Source: Deinococcus aerophilus
GTDB lineage: Bacteria; Deinococcota; Deinococci; Deinococcales; Deinococcaceae
Direction of reading: 5' to 3'
Length of the DNA stretch: 64,000 nt
NCBI RefSeq assembly: GCF_014647075.1
Contig: NZ_BMOM01000006.1
Coordinates: forward strand, 62,001-126,000
A program made the translations under genes and the position numbers. The notes beneath the pieces are model-generated. The model worked only from the letters and a program-made list of their open reading frames with translations, was not told where the DNA came from and made no database searches. Below, one piece after another: positions 39,279 to 50,581 of this stretch (positions are counted from its first letter, which is position 1; every line of letters begins with the position of its first letter).

Positions 39279-40634
39279 GTGTTCCGCACCGCGCCGTGGT
39301 CCTTTCTGCTTTTTCTGCTGGCGGCTGGTCTGGCTGGTTACGGAGTCTATGTAGGCCGTCCCGGGCTGATGGCGGGAGCCGCCCTGCTGGCGCTGCTGCC
39401 TGCCTGGACCCTGGGGGGCAACTGGCGCTGGGCGGCCCTATTGATCTATCCGGTCGCCTTCGTCGCCTCGCTGGCACGGCCCGGATCGCAGCCCTCCTGG
39501 GAAGAGCTGCTTGCGGCGCTGTTGATCACCGGCGGATTGGGGTACGTCACGCTGCGCGAACAGGGCGCGGCCCGCGAACTCGCGTGGCAACGCAAGACGC
39601 TGGCCGCGCTGCGGGCGGGCAGTGAACGCCTGGCCGATGCCCGCGACGCCGACGCGATCATCCGCGCCGGCGTGAGCATCCTGGACACCCTGCGGGTCGC
39701 GCCGAACATGGCCTTTGTGGCCTACCGCCAGGGCACGCCGTACATCCTGGCGGCGCGCGGGGCCTACGAGGCCTTTCTGGAACGTCCGATTCACCCCAGT
39801 GACAACGACAGCCGCAGCGTGCAGGCCGATCACTGGGTGGCCGAGGAAGCGCTGGCACTGCTGCAGCGTCCACAACGGCTGCACTATCACGTCGCGCCGG
39901 TGTTCGGCCGGGCCTCCAACCATCTGGGCGTGCTGATCCTGACCCGCAACACCGATGTGGAATTCGGGGAGGACGAGGTCTCGGTGGTCGCGTCCTTCGC
40001 GCGGTTGCTGGGCGCACAGCTGGGCCAGTGGAACGCCATCCGCGACCTGCGCGACGCCAACGACCTGACGCTGCGGTCGCTGGGCGCGGCCCTGGAGCGC
40101 CGCGATGACGACACCGGCGGCCACACCAGCCGGGTGGTCAGCACGAGCGTGCGCCTGGCCCGCCGGCTGGGCTGGGACGAGGATCAGGTCAAGGCCCTGC
40201 GCTGGGGCGCGTACCTGCACGACCTGGGCAAGCTGGCCATTCCGGACCGCATCTTGCACAAACAGGCGACGCTGAACAGCGAGGAACGCCGGATCATCCA
40301 GACGCACACCACGGTGGGCTACGACATGCTGCAGGACCTGCATTTTCTGCCGGCCGAGACCCTGGATCTGGTGCGCTACCACCACGAGCGCTGGGACGGC
40401 ACCGGCTACCCGGCCGGTCTGCGCGGGCAGAACATTCCCGACACGGCCCGGCTGTTTTCCATTGTGGACGTGTACGACGCCCTGAGCACCGCGCGGCCCT
40501 ACAAGCCCGCATGGACCCGTGAGCGTTCGCTGGCCGAGATCCGCATGCAGGCCGGGCATCAGTTTGATCCGCAGTACGTCGACGCCTTCCTGCGCATGAT
40601 GGCCGAGCAGGACGACGCCCATCTGGTGGTGTAA
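39279..40634 (+). CDS. Membrane GAF/HD-GYP cyclic-di-GMP phosphodiesterase
   Basis: 451 residues. Four transmembrane segments at ~5-85, a GAF-like sensory domain (~110-255), then HD-GYP (~265-445) with HDLGKLAIPDRIL, HHERWDGTGYP and VYDALSTARPYKP. HD-GYP proteins hydrolyse cyclic di-GMP (or related dinucleotides). Domain order suggests the GAF domain gates the catalytic domain. Leaderless GTG start. A terminator hairpin follows. Confidence 0.9.
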   Translation: MFRTAPWSFLLFLLAAGLAGYGVYVGRPGLMAGAALLALLPAWTLGGNWRWAALLIYPVAFVASLARPGSQPSWEELLAALLITGGLGYVTLREQGAARELAWQRKTLAALRAGSERLADARDADAIIRAGVSILDTLRVAPNMAFVAYRQGTPYILAARGAYEAFLERPIHPSDNDSRSVQADHWVAEEALALLQRPQRLHYHVAPVFGRASNHLGVLILTRNTDVEFGEDEVSVVASFARLLGAQLGQWNAIRDLRDANDLTLRSLGAALERRDDDTGGHTSRVVSTSVRLARRLGWDEDQVKALRWGAYLHDLGKLAIPDRILHKQATLNSEERRIIQTHTTVGYDMLQDLHFLPAETLDLVRYHHERWDGTGYPAGLRGQNIPDTARLFSIVDVYDALSTARPYKPAWTRERSLAEIRMQAGHQFDPQYVDAFLRMMAEQDDAHLVV

Positions 40635-40637
40635 TCC

Positions 40638-40658
40638 ACCGGCATTTTCCGGGCCGGT
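40638..40658 (+). terminator. Terminator of HD-GYP gene
   Basis: Six-bp stem (40638-40643 with 40653-40658) with a nine-base loop containing TTTT, directly after the stop codon. Confidence 0.5.
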
Positions 40659-40690
40659 AGGGTCCTAGCCCAGCAGGGTCCTAGCTCAGC
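40659..40690. repeat. 16-bp tandem duplication across a stop codon
   Basis: 40659-40674 and 40675-40690 are the same 16 bases with one mismatch. The second copy contains the stop codon of the PfkB gene (40681-40683), and the first copy provides a second TAG in line on the minus strand. Confidence 0.8.
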
Positions 40691-41580
40691 GCCTCCACGT
40701 CCGCCCGTGTGGGCGCGTAAGCTCCGGCATGGGCGCAGGCGGCGGCGGCGGCCCGCAGGCCCAGCGCCAGATGTTCGGTCCAGCGGGCCTCCGGGCGCTC
40801 GGTGGCCCCGACGAGCAGGCCCGCGCACAGGGCGTCGCCCGCGCCCACGGTGTCGGCGACCTGCACCGGCACGGCCTTCACGTCGGCCCGGCCCGCGGCG
40901 TGGTACAGCGAGGCCCCCTGTGCGCCGCGCGTGATCACGATGGGCGCGCGCGGATTCATGCCGCGCAGCTGCTGCAGCGCCCCCGGCTCCGAGATCCCGG
41001 GAAAGAAGAAGGCCAGGTCCTCATCGCTGAATTTCATCAGGTCGGCCTGCCGCGCCACCCGCTCGAACACCGCCGGATAATCCGGGTGGCGGTGGGTGAT
41101 GCGGGCGTTGGGATCGAAGCTGATCTTCACCCCGGCGGCGCGGGCCTCCCCGATCACCCCGAGCAGGGTGTCGGCCAGCGGCCAGCGGCTCAGGCTGATG
41201 CCGCCCACATGCAGCCAGCGGGCCGCTTCCAGCCAGCCCTGCGGTAACCCGGCCGGGTCAAAGTGCAGGTCAGCGCTGTTCTCGCCCAGAAAGCGGTAGG
41301 CGGGTGGGTCGCTGCGGTAGACCACCGCCATCAAGGTGGGGGCAGGCACGCGCTGCAGAAAGCGCAGGTCCAGTCCGGCCTGGGCCGAGGCCTGCGCGAG
41401 GTCATCGCCGAAGTTGTCCTGCCCCACCGCTCCGGCAAAGGCGCTGGGCACCCCTAGGGCGGCGCAGGCCCGCGCAACGTTCCAGCCCGCTCCGCCCGGA
41501 TGGGCTGTCCACCGGTTTTCTCCAGCGGTCACCAGATCGGTCAGGGCTTCTCCGGCGCTCACAATCAGTGGCAATGACAT
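40681..41580 (-). CDS. PfkB-family carbohydrate kinase (fructokinase-like)
   Basis: 299 residues. Ribokinase fold with [17 protein letters not shown] near residue 27, [13 protein letters not shown] and the catalytic [14 protein letters not shown] near 252 (Asp base and anion hole). Phosphorylates a sugar or related alcohol with ATP; fructokinase is the usual annotation but sugar is not readable. TAGCAT lies nine bases before the ATG (leaderless candidate). Confidence 0.88.
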   Translation of the reverse strand: MSLPLIVSAGEALTDLVTAGENRWTAHPGGAGWNVARACAALGVPSAFAGAVGQDNFGDDLAQASAQAGLDLRFLQRVPAPTLMAVVYRSDPPAYRFLGENSADLHFDPAGLPQGWLEAARWLHVGGISLSRWPLADTLLGVIGEARAAGVKISFDPNARITHRHPDYPAVFERVARQADLMKFSDEDLAFFFPGISEPGALQQLRGMNPRAPIVITRGAQGASLYHAAGRADVKAVPVQVADTVGAGDALCAGLLVGATERPEARWTEHLALGLRAAAAACAHAGAYAPTRADVEALS

Positions 41581-41594
41581 AAACGCTTGATGCT

Positions 41595-41614
41595 ACCCCG
41601 CCCGCAGGCGGGGT
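41595..41614 (-). terminator. Terminator downstream of GNAT gene
   Basis: Perfect eight-bp stem (41595-41602 with 41607-41614) with a CGCA tetraloop, 13 bases after the GNAT stop on the minus strand. Confidence 0.6.
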
Positions 41615-41627
41615 GTCCGGCACAGGT

Positions 41628-42122
41628 TCAGACCGGCAGCCGGTAAAGCGTTACGTCGAAGCCCTTGACCTCACGCCGGCCCATGTCCTGAAACCCGAAG
41701 GTTTCGTAGATGGCCCGCAGCCTGGGGCGGGCGGTGGCCGTGTCCAGCTTGAGCCAGCTTCGGCCACGCTCCGCCGCCTCGCGCTGGCCCGCCGTGAGTA
41801 TGTGGGCGGCCAGTCCCTGGCCCTGTGCGTGGGGATGCACCGCCAGTTTGTGCAGGTACAGCGCCTCGCCCGGCGGGTCGTCCGGCCAGAACAGGGGGTC
41901 CGTGTCCAGCAGGCACATGCACGCCAGCGCCGCGTCCGCGTGCCACGCCACGCGCCAGCATGCCGGCGGGTAGTACCGCGCCAACCGTTCGGGGACCAGG
42001 CTGCTTTCCGGCCACAGCGGCATTCCGCGGTCTTTCAGGTGCAGGGCGGCGGCGATCAGGATGCCCGAGGCGGCGCTGGCGTCCCCGCTCGTCCAGGTCA
42101 GGTCCATCGCGGCGGTTGCCAT
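41628..42122 (-). CDS. GNAT family N-acetyltransferase
   Basis: 164 residues. Acetyl-CoA pyrophosphate loop KLAVHPHAQGQGLAAHIL near residue 95 (Q-x-x-G-x-A), and IYETFGFQ near the end. Substrate unknown. TAAACT at 42129-42134 lies six bases before the ATG (leaderless), so it is transcribed separately from the Rieske gene nine bases upstream. Confidence 0.88.
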   Translation of the reverse strand: MATAAMDLTWTSGDASAASGILIAAALHLKDRGMPLWPESSLVPERLARYYPPACWRVAWHADAALACMCLLDTDPLFWPDDPPGEALYLHKLAVHPHAQGQGLAAHILTAGQREAAERGRSWLKLDTATARPRLRAIYETFGFQDMGRREVKGFDVTLYRLPV

Positions 42123-42131
42123 GTCTGAAGT

Positions 42132-42695
42132 TTAGCCGTCCTGCGGCGGCGCAGGCTCAATGCCGGTGGCCCAGACCGTGGCGTCCCGCACTTCCAGCCG
42201 CACCCGGGGCAGCGGCGCGTTGGCCTTGCCGAACACGGCCTCCCCGGCCTGCAGGGGATCGAAGACGCTGAAGTGGCAGCGGCAGCCCAGCTGCGGGTGG
42301 GTGGCCCCCGGGGGGGGGCGGTAGTTGAAGGCGAAGGCGAGGACCTCCGGGTCCCGCACCAGGTTCACCGGGCACCCCAGGTGCGTGCAGACCCGCGAGT
42401 ACGCCACCAGATGCCCGCCCCCCGCCACAGTCAGCCCGCCCTCCACGGGCTGGGGCACGCGCAGCGCCGTGCAGGGCCGGCCGGCATACGTGAACTCCAC
42501 GTTGTCCCACTCGGTTTCCAGGGCAGACAGCGGCGCCACGGACCGGGGAGGGGCGTCCTGAAACTGCGGCGCGGCGGCCCGCTGCTTGCGGAAGGTCACG
42601 CGCGCGGCATACCAGCCCATGTATCCGAAGGTTCCCACGGTGGCCGCCACCGGCAGCAGCCACCACTTTTCAAGGAGGGCGCGGCGGGAAATCAT
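42132..42695 (-). CDS. Rieske 2Fe-2S protein
   Basis: 187 residues. One N-terminal transmembrane anchor (~12-31). Rieske site: Cys103-x-His105 in CTHLGC and Cys138-x-x-His141 in CRCH, with Cys108 and Cys140 placed for the disulfide of high-potential Rieske proteins. It could be the electron-transfer subunit of a bc-type or related complex, or serve the cytochrome c pathway. A C9 run (42310-42318) codes for part of YRPPPG. Adjacent to the ccm operon end. Confidence 0.9.
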   Translation of the reverse strand: MISRRALLEKWWLLPVAATVGTFGYMGWYAARVTFRKQRAAAPQFQDAPPRSVAPLSALETEWDNVEFTYAGRPCTALRVPQPVEGGLTVAGGGHLVAYSRVCTHLGCPVNLVRDPEVLAFAFNYRPPPGATHPQLGCRCHFSVFDPLQAGEAVFGKANAPLPRVRLEVRDATVWATGIEPAPPQDG

Positions 42696-42783
42696 GCGGG
42701 GCGCAGGACGCTGCGGCCTTCCGCAGACGGGGGGGCGGGGCAGCGGGGGGGACGTACGGGGTGTGGAGTGCCGGGGTTCATTG

Positions 42784-43823
<1,040 letters not shown>

Positions 43824-43827
<4 letters not shown>

Positions 43828-44312
43828 GATTCACCCCGGCGGGCGGTGTCGCGGCGCACCTGGGCCAGATAGGCGTCGTGGGGTTCATTCTCGTGCGGCT
43901 CCCCGGCGGCAGGAGAGGGCACTCCCCGCCGGCGCAAAAAGGCCCACAGCGCCGCGCCGCCTCCGGCGAGGGCGATCAGGGGAGCGCCCCACAGCAGCAG
44001 ATTGCGCCCCGACTTGGGGGGATCGAGCAGCACGAAATTGCCATACCGCGCCGAGAAGAAGCTGTAGATCGCCGCGTCGCTGCGGCCCTCGGCAACCTGC
44101 TCGCGCACCGACGAGCGCATCTTGATGCTGATGTCGCTGCGCGACTCGGCGATGGACTCGCCTGTGTCGCACAGCGGGCAGCGCAGGTTCTTCTGGATGG
44201 CCACCGCACGCGCTTCCTGATCGGGGCTCAGGGTGGGGGATGCGGCGTGGGCCGGGGCGCCCAGCAGAATCAGGCACAGGGCGGCGCTGAGCAGGTGCTG
44301 GCTGGGCCTCAC
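43824..44312 (-). CDS. ccmH: Cytochrome c maturation protein CcmH
   Basis: 162 residues. Signal/anchor at the N-terminus, then the LRCPLC redox motif (Cys45, Cys48) with DTGESIAES, a C-terminal transmembrane helix and a basic tail. Reduces apocytochrome CxxCH disulfides. Overlaps ccmG upstream and the CcmI-like gene downstream by four bases each. Confidence 0.93.
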
Positions 44313-44887
44313 AGCCCCTTCACCCCGATCTTTTCCAGCCCCACATTGAGCCGCTCACGGGTCAGGCCGCCCCGGTCCATGTGCTGCACGATGCCCGCCC
44401 GGTCTATAAAGACCGTCTCGGGAATGCCGGAGACGCCGTAATCGACGCCGGTATTGATGCCGGGGTCTTTCAGGTTGGGATAGGCCAGGGCGTATTCCTG
44501 AATAAAATCGCGGGCGTTTTGCTCCTTGGTTTCCTGAAACAGGATGCCCAGAATCGCCACGCCGTCTGCCGATTGCCGGGCGCTCAACTCGCGGAACAGC
44601 GGCGCTTCCTCACGGCACGGTCCGCACCACGACGCCCAGAAATTCAGGACGACCGGGCGGCCCTTCAGGCTGCTCAGGGTGATGGGCACGCCGTCCAGAC
44701 TTTGCAGGGTAAAAGCGGGCGCAGCCTGGCCGATCAGTGGGCCGCCGGTGGTGGCATTCCTGGCCGGACTCAGCAGCGTGTAGCCCAGCACCGCGACCAG
44801 CGCCGCCGCGATCACGGGGGGCAGCACGCGCCGCCACGGCGTGCCCACACGGGCCTGGGGGGTTCTGGAGGGAGAAGATTCAGTCAT
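44309..44887 (-). CDS. ccmG: Thiol-disulfide oxidoreductase CcmG/DsbE
   Basis: 192 residues. Membrane anchor (~20-40), thioredoxin fold with [16 protein letters not shown] (Cys88, Cys91) and [10 protein letters not shown] containing the cis-Pro. Delivers reductant from CcdA to CcmH. Its ATG lies 39 bases after the ccmF stop. Confidence 0.94.
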   Translation of the reverse strand: MTESSPSRTPQARVGTPWRRVLPPVIAAALVAVLGYTLLSPARNATTGGPLIGQAAPAFTLQSLDGVPITLSSLKGRPVVLNFWASWCGPCREEAPLFRELSARQSADGVAILGILFQETKEQNARDFIQEYALAYPNLKDPGINTGVDYGVSGIPETVFIDRAGIVQHMDRGGLTRERLNVGLEKIGVKGL

Positions 44888-44926
44888 GACACACTCTCAG
44901 TTGGGGTGGGCTTGGTCGGGGTCGGG

Positions 44927-46906
<1,980 letters not shown>

Positions 46907-46988
46907 GAATGTCCCTCTGTGGGGTGTGCGGAGCGTGGGCGGCGGGCAGCCGTGGGGTCGCCGCGCCGCCTGCGCCCGGACCGAATTC

Positions 46989-47456
46989 TCACTGCGTCTG
47001 CTGAAGCATGTCCTTCAGCTGCGTCTGCGTCTTGGGCACGTTGTATTCCTCGCTGTGCTTGACGATCAGTTCCTGGGCATGAAAGGTGTCGCCCTGAAAC
47101 TCGCCGCGCACCACCACGCCCTGGTTTTCCTTGAACAGGTCGCTGACCGCGCCGCTGTACTGCACCGGAAAGCTGGCCCCGCCGTCCGAGACGACGAAGC
47201 GCAGGCTGAGGGTCTGGGGGTCGTAGTTCACCGCCCGGACCAGCCCGCCGATGCGGATGGGGCGGCCCTCCAGCTCGGCGCGCTGTTGCTGGTACTCCGT
47301 GGGGGTCACGAAGTATTCCAGGCTCTTGTTCAGGTTTCCGAAGGCGATGAAACCGGTCAGGCCGGCCAGGGCCGCCACACCCAGTACTACCGGCAGCGGA
47401 TTGCGGCGGCGCTGACGGGCGCGGGGCAGCGGAGCCTGGGGCGCGGGCCGGGTCAC
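46989..47456 (-). CDS. ccmE: Heme chaperone CcmE
   Basis: 155 residues. N-terminal anchor (~20-40), OB-fold, and the heme-binding His134 with Tyr138 in KHSEEY (HxxxY). Carries heme from CcmC to CcmF in the periplasm. GTG start overlapping the ccmD stop (GTGA). Confidence 0.93.
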   Translation of the reverse strand: MTRPAPQAPLPRARQRRRNPLPVVLGVAALAGLTGFIAFGNLNKSLEYFVTPTEYQQQRAELEGRPIRIGGLVRAVNYDPQTLSLRFVVSDGGASFPVQYSGAVSDLFKENQGVVVRGEFQGDTFHAQELIVKHSEEYNVPKTQTQLKDMLQQTQ

Positions 47457-47573
47457 CGGGGAGCCTCACCCGGTTCGTCCCGGACGGCGCGCAGCCGCGC
47501 CCACACCCACAGCAGGTAGCCCAGCAACAGCACGAAGGTCACGGCATAGACGACGATCACATACACGCTGTAC

Positions 47574-47581
<8 letters not shown>
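47453..47581 (-). CDS. ccmD: Heme exporter CcmD
   Basis: 42 residues from a GTG. VDKYSVYVIVVYAVTFVLLL and GYLLWVWARLRAVRDE give one transmembrane helix with a basic cytoplasmic side, the CcmD pattern. It overlaps ccmC by eight bases and ccmE by four. It is shorter than most gene callers accept, and its place between ccmC and ccmE is the strongest support. CcmD releases holo-CcmE from CcmC. Confidence 0.85.
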
Positions 47582-48296
<715 letters not shown>

Positions 48297-48319
48297 TTCG
48301 CTCTCCATTGTGGAGGCTG

Positions 48320-48348
48320 GGCAGAGGCGTCACCGTGACGCCTCTGCC
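48320..48348. promoter_or_regulatory. 29-bp near-perfect inverted repeat in ccm leader
   Basis: 48320-48333 and 48335-48348 are reverse complements (14 bp) around a single base. It lies 12-24 bases before the ccmC start, inside the probable 5' leader, with no T tail. It could be an operator or a translation-blocking leader hairpin. Confidence 0.7.
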
Positions 48349-48367
48349 AACCGTCCTCGGTGCTGTC

Positions 48368-48396
48368 AGCATCGCGCTTCGGTCCGAGCTGGACAA
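48368..48396 (-). promoter_or_regulatory. Candidate promoter of the ccm operon
   Basis: Minus-strand TTGTCC (48391-48396) and GATGCT (48368-48373) with 17-base spacing. Predicted transcription start near 48361 would put the inverted repeat at 48320-48348 inside the leader. Confidence 0.5.
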
Positions 48397-48512
48397 GTGC
48401 GTGTGTCCCCGGGGCGGGGCTGACGGAGCAGATCACTTGGCGCATTCTGTGCCTGTCTTGGCCGCCCGCTGTTCTGGAGGCCCCGGCCCAGACAGATGCT
48501 TCAGCAGCACAG

Positions 48513-48543
48513 CACAGACCCCGCCACGGGGACGGGGTCTGTG
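48513..48543 (-). terminator. Terminator of S8 protease gene
   Basis: Perfect 11-bp stem (48513-48523 with 48533-48543), nine-base loop, 25 bases after the protease stop on the minus strand. Confidence 0.7.
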
Positions 48544-48568
48544 CATGTGGTTATGGAGGCGGCGGTGC

Positions 48569-50383
48569 TTACTGCTTGACGATGCGGTCCACTTCGGCGG
48601 TGCCGCTGTAGGGGGTGGGGGCGTTCAGGTAGCCCTTGAGCACCACGCGCCAGTTGCCGGCCACCGGGTTGGGAATGCTCACGGCCTCGTTGGTGCTCGT
48701 GCCCTGGGCGCTGGAGCCGACCAGCTGACCGGCGGGGTTGTAGACCTCCAGGTCCAGGTCAAAGGCGGGGTTGCCCCAATCGGTGGTGACGCGCAGCACG
48801 CTCGAGCCGGCCGGCACGTTCAGGACGTGGGTGTCCTCGGCATTCTGCACGCAGCCGGCGGTGGGGGCGCAGGCGGCGGTGTTCACGGTGCCGCTCCAGC
48901 CGGGCAGGGTCGTGGTCTGGACCGAGTAGCGGGTGGGGTTCTGGCGCACGGCTTCGCGCACCGAGGCGTTGGCGTCCACGTAGCCGTAGCCCACTTCCCA
49001 CTCCTCGCGCTGCTTCACGACCACCTGGGCCGGGTCAAAGCCGTTGGTGGCGGTGGCGACGTAGTACATCGCGCGGCTGGTCTTCTTGAAGGCGGCGAGC
49101 ACGCTGTCCAGGTTCATCTTGGGGTTGGCCTCGAGCATCAGGGCCACCACACCGCTGATGTGCGGGGTCGCCATGCTCGTGCCGCTGATGGTGGAGTAGC
49201 GGGGGTTGTCGGTATCGGGCACGGTGGTGGCGGCCAGACCGGTCAGGCCGCGCGCCGCGCTGATCTTCACGCCGGGGGCGGTCACGTCGGGGTGAACCAG
49301 TGCGTCACCGGGGCGGCCACGGCTGCTGAAGCTGGCGAGGTACCCCTGCTTGTCTCCGGCAGCGACGCTGATCACGCAGGGGCTGGCCGAGTAGGGGTTC
49401 AGGGTATTGGCGTTCGGTCCCTCGTTGCCGGCGGCGAACACCACGACCATGCCCGCGTCGTAGGCGCGCTTGGCGGCGATGCTGATGGGGTTGTACGGCG
49501 CAAACTCGCCGCTGCTGCCCCAGGAGTTGCTGATCACGCGCACGTTGTAGGTCTCGCGGATGTCGGGCTTCATCAGGTAGTCAAAGCCCTGCAGCGCGTA
49601 CAGGATGCTCAGGCCGTCGCCCGCGCCGACGCCCACCAGGGTTGCGCCGGGCGCCACGCCGCGCCGCATGCGGGCGCTGCCGGCAGAGGCCTCGCCGCTG
49701 CCGCCGATGGTGCTCGCGACGTGCGAGCCGTGGCCGCTGCTCGTGTCGGTGTTGGGCAGGTCCACGTACAGGTAGCCGCCCGCCGGGGTGTCGGTCAGGG
49801 GGCCGACCAGTTTCACGTTCTTGGCGATGTGGTCCAGATCGGGGTGGGTACCGTCCACACCCGAGTCGATGATGCCCACGCCGATGCCCTTGCCGGTCAC
49901 GCCGTAGGTGCTCTGTGCGGTGTCGGCCCCGATGAACTTGACGCTCTCGGCGAGTTTGTACTGCAGCGGGGCGTCCTGGTAGATGGACTCCAGACCGGGC
50001 AGATTGGCCTTGAGCTGACCGATCAGGTCCTGGGTGATCAGGGTCTTGACCGCCACCATCGGCAGCACGTCAAAGGCCCCCAGGCCGTTCCCGAGATCCA
50101 CATCCATATTGGAATCCATCCAGGAGATGGCGCGGCCCTTGCTGACGTTGTCGGCGAAAGACAGGATCAGGGTGCCGACCTGGCCGTAGCGCATCGAGCT
50201 GTCGACCTGCACGCCGCTGGGGCCCGAGGCGTACAGCGCCGAGCAGGCCGAGAGGGTGGTGGCCTGGGTCTTCAGTCCGCCCGACTGGGCGGCGGTGGGG
50301 GAGACGGAACCCTGAGGAGTGCTCTGCCCGCAGGAAGCGAGAATGACGGTCAAACCCAGGCCAAGCTTGGAAAAATTCTTCAT
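48569..50383 (-). CDS. Subtilisin-like serine protease, lipoprotein (S8 family)
   Basis: 604 residues. Lipoprotein signal KNFSKLGLGLTVILASC, a propeptide-like segment to ~160, and the S8 catalytic domain: Asp in GIIDSGVDGTHPDL, His in SGHGSHVAS, Ser in GTSMATPHISG. After ~480 a C-terminal beta domain (TTDWGNPAFDLDLEVYNPAG) resembles a PPC/P-type domain. AAGGAG precedes the ATG. A second, longer relative of the 4112-5488 protease. Confidence 0.93.
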   Translation of the reverse strand: MKNFSKLGLGLTVILASCGQSTPQGSVSPTAAQSGGLKTQATTLSACSALYASGPSGVQVDSSMRYGQVGTLILSFADNVSKGRAISWMDSNMDVDLGNGLGAFDVLPMVAVKTLITQDLIGQLKANLPGLESIYQDAPLQYKLAESVKFIGADTAQSTYGVTGKGIGVGIIDSGVDGTHPDLDHIAKNVKLVGPLTDTPAGGYLYVDLPNTDTSSGHGSHVASTIGGSGEASAGSARMRRGVAPGATLVGVGAGDGLSILYALQGFDYLMKPDIRETYNVRVISNSWGSSGEFAPYNPISIAAKRAYDAGMVVVFAAGNEGPNANTLNPYSASPCVISVAAGDKQGYLASFSSRGRPGDALVHPDVTAPGVKISAARGLTGLAATTVPDTDNPRYSTISGTSMATPHISGVVALMLEANPKMNLDSVLAAFKKTSRAMYYVATATNGFDPAQVVVKQREEWEVGYGYVDANASVREAVRQNPTRYSVQTTTLPGWSGTVNTAACAPTAGCVQNAEDTHVLNVPAGSSVLRVTTDWGNPAFDLDLEVYNPAGQLVGSSAQGTSTNEAVSIPNPVAGNWRVVLKGYLNAPTPYSGTAEVDRIVKQ

Positions 50384-50581
50384 GGGGGACTCCTTTGAAT
50401 ACTGTAGGTGCTTGAGGTCATTTGAGCAGGTGGTTCTCAAAAAAAACACAAAGCCAGATAAAGCGCGGACAGAAATGTGCCCGAAGTGTGACCAGGGAGG
50501 CGCTGACCCGCCGGCCCCACAGCCGGGCCCGCCTGTAAGCGGCGACGGAGGCCCGGCAGACGGCCGCTTTATACTCGGTTC

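Noticed and set aside
48308..50398. 696-residue plus-strand frame opposite the S8 protease
   Set aside because: Shadow of the protease gene with the His/Val/Gly composition typical of antisense frames here.
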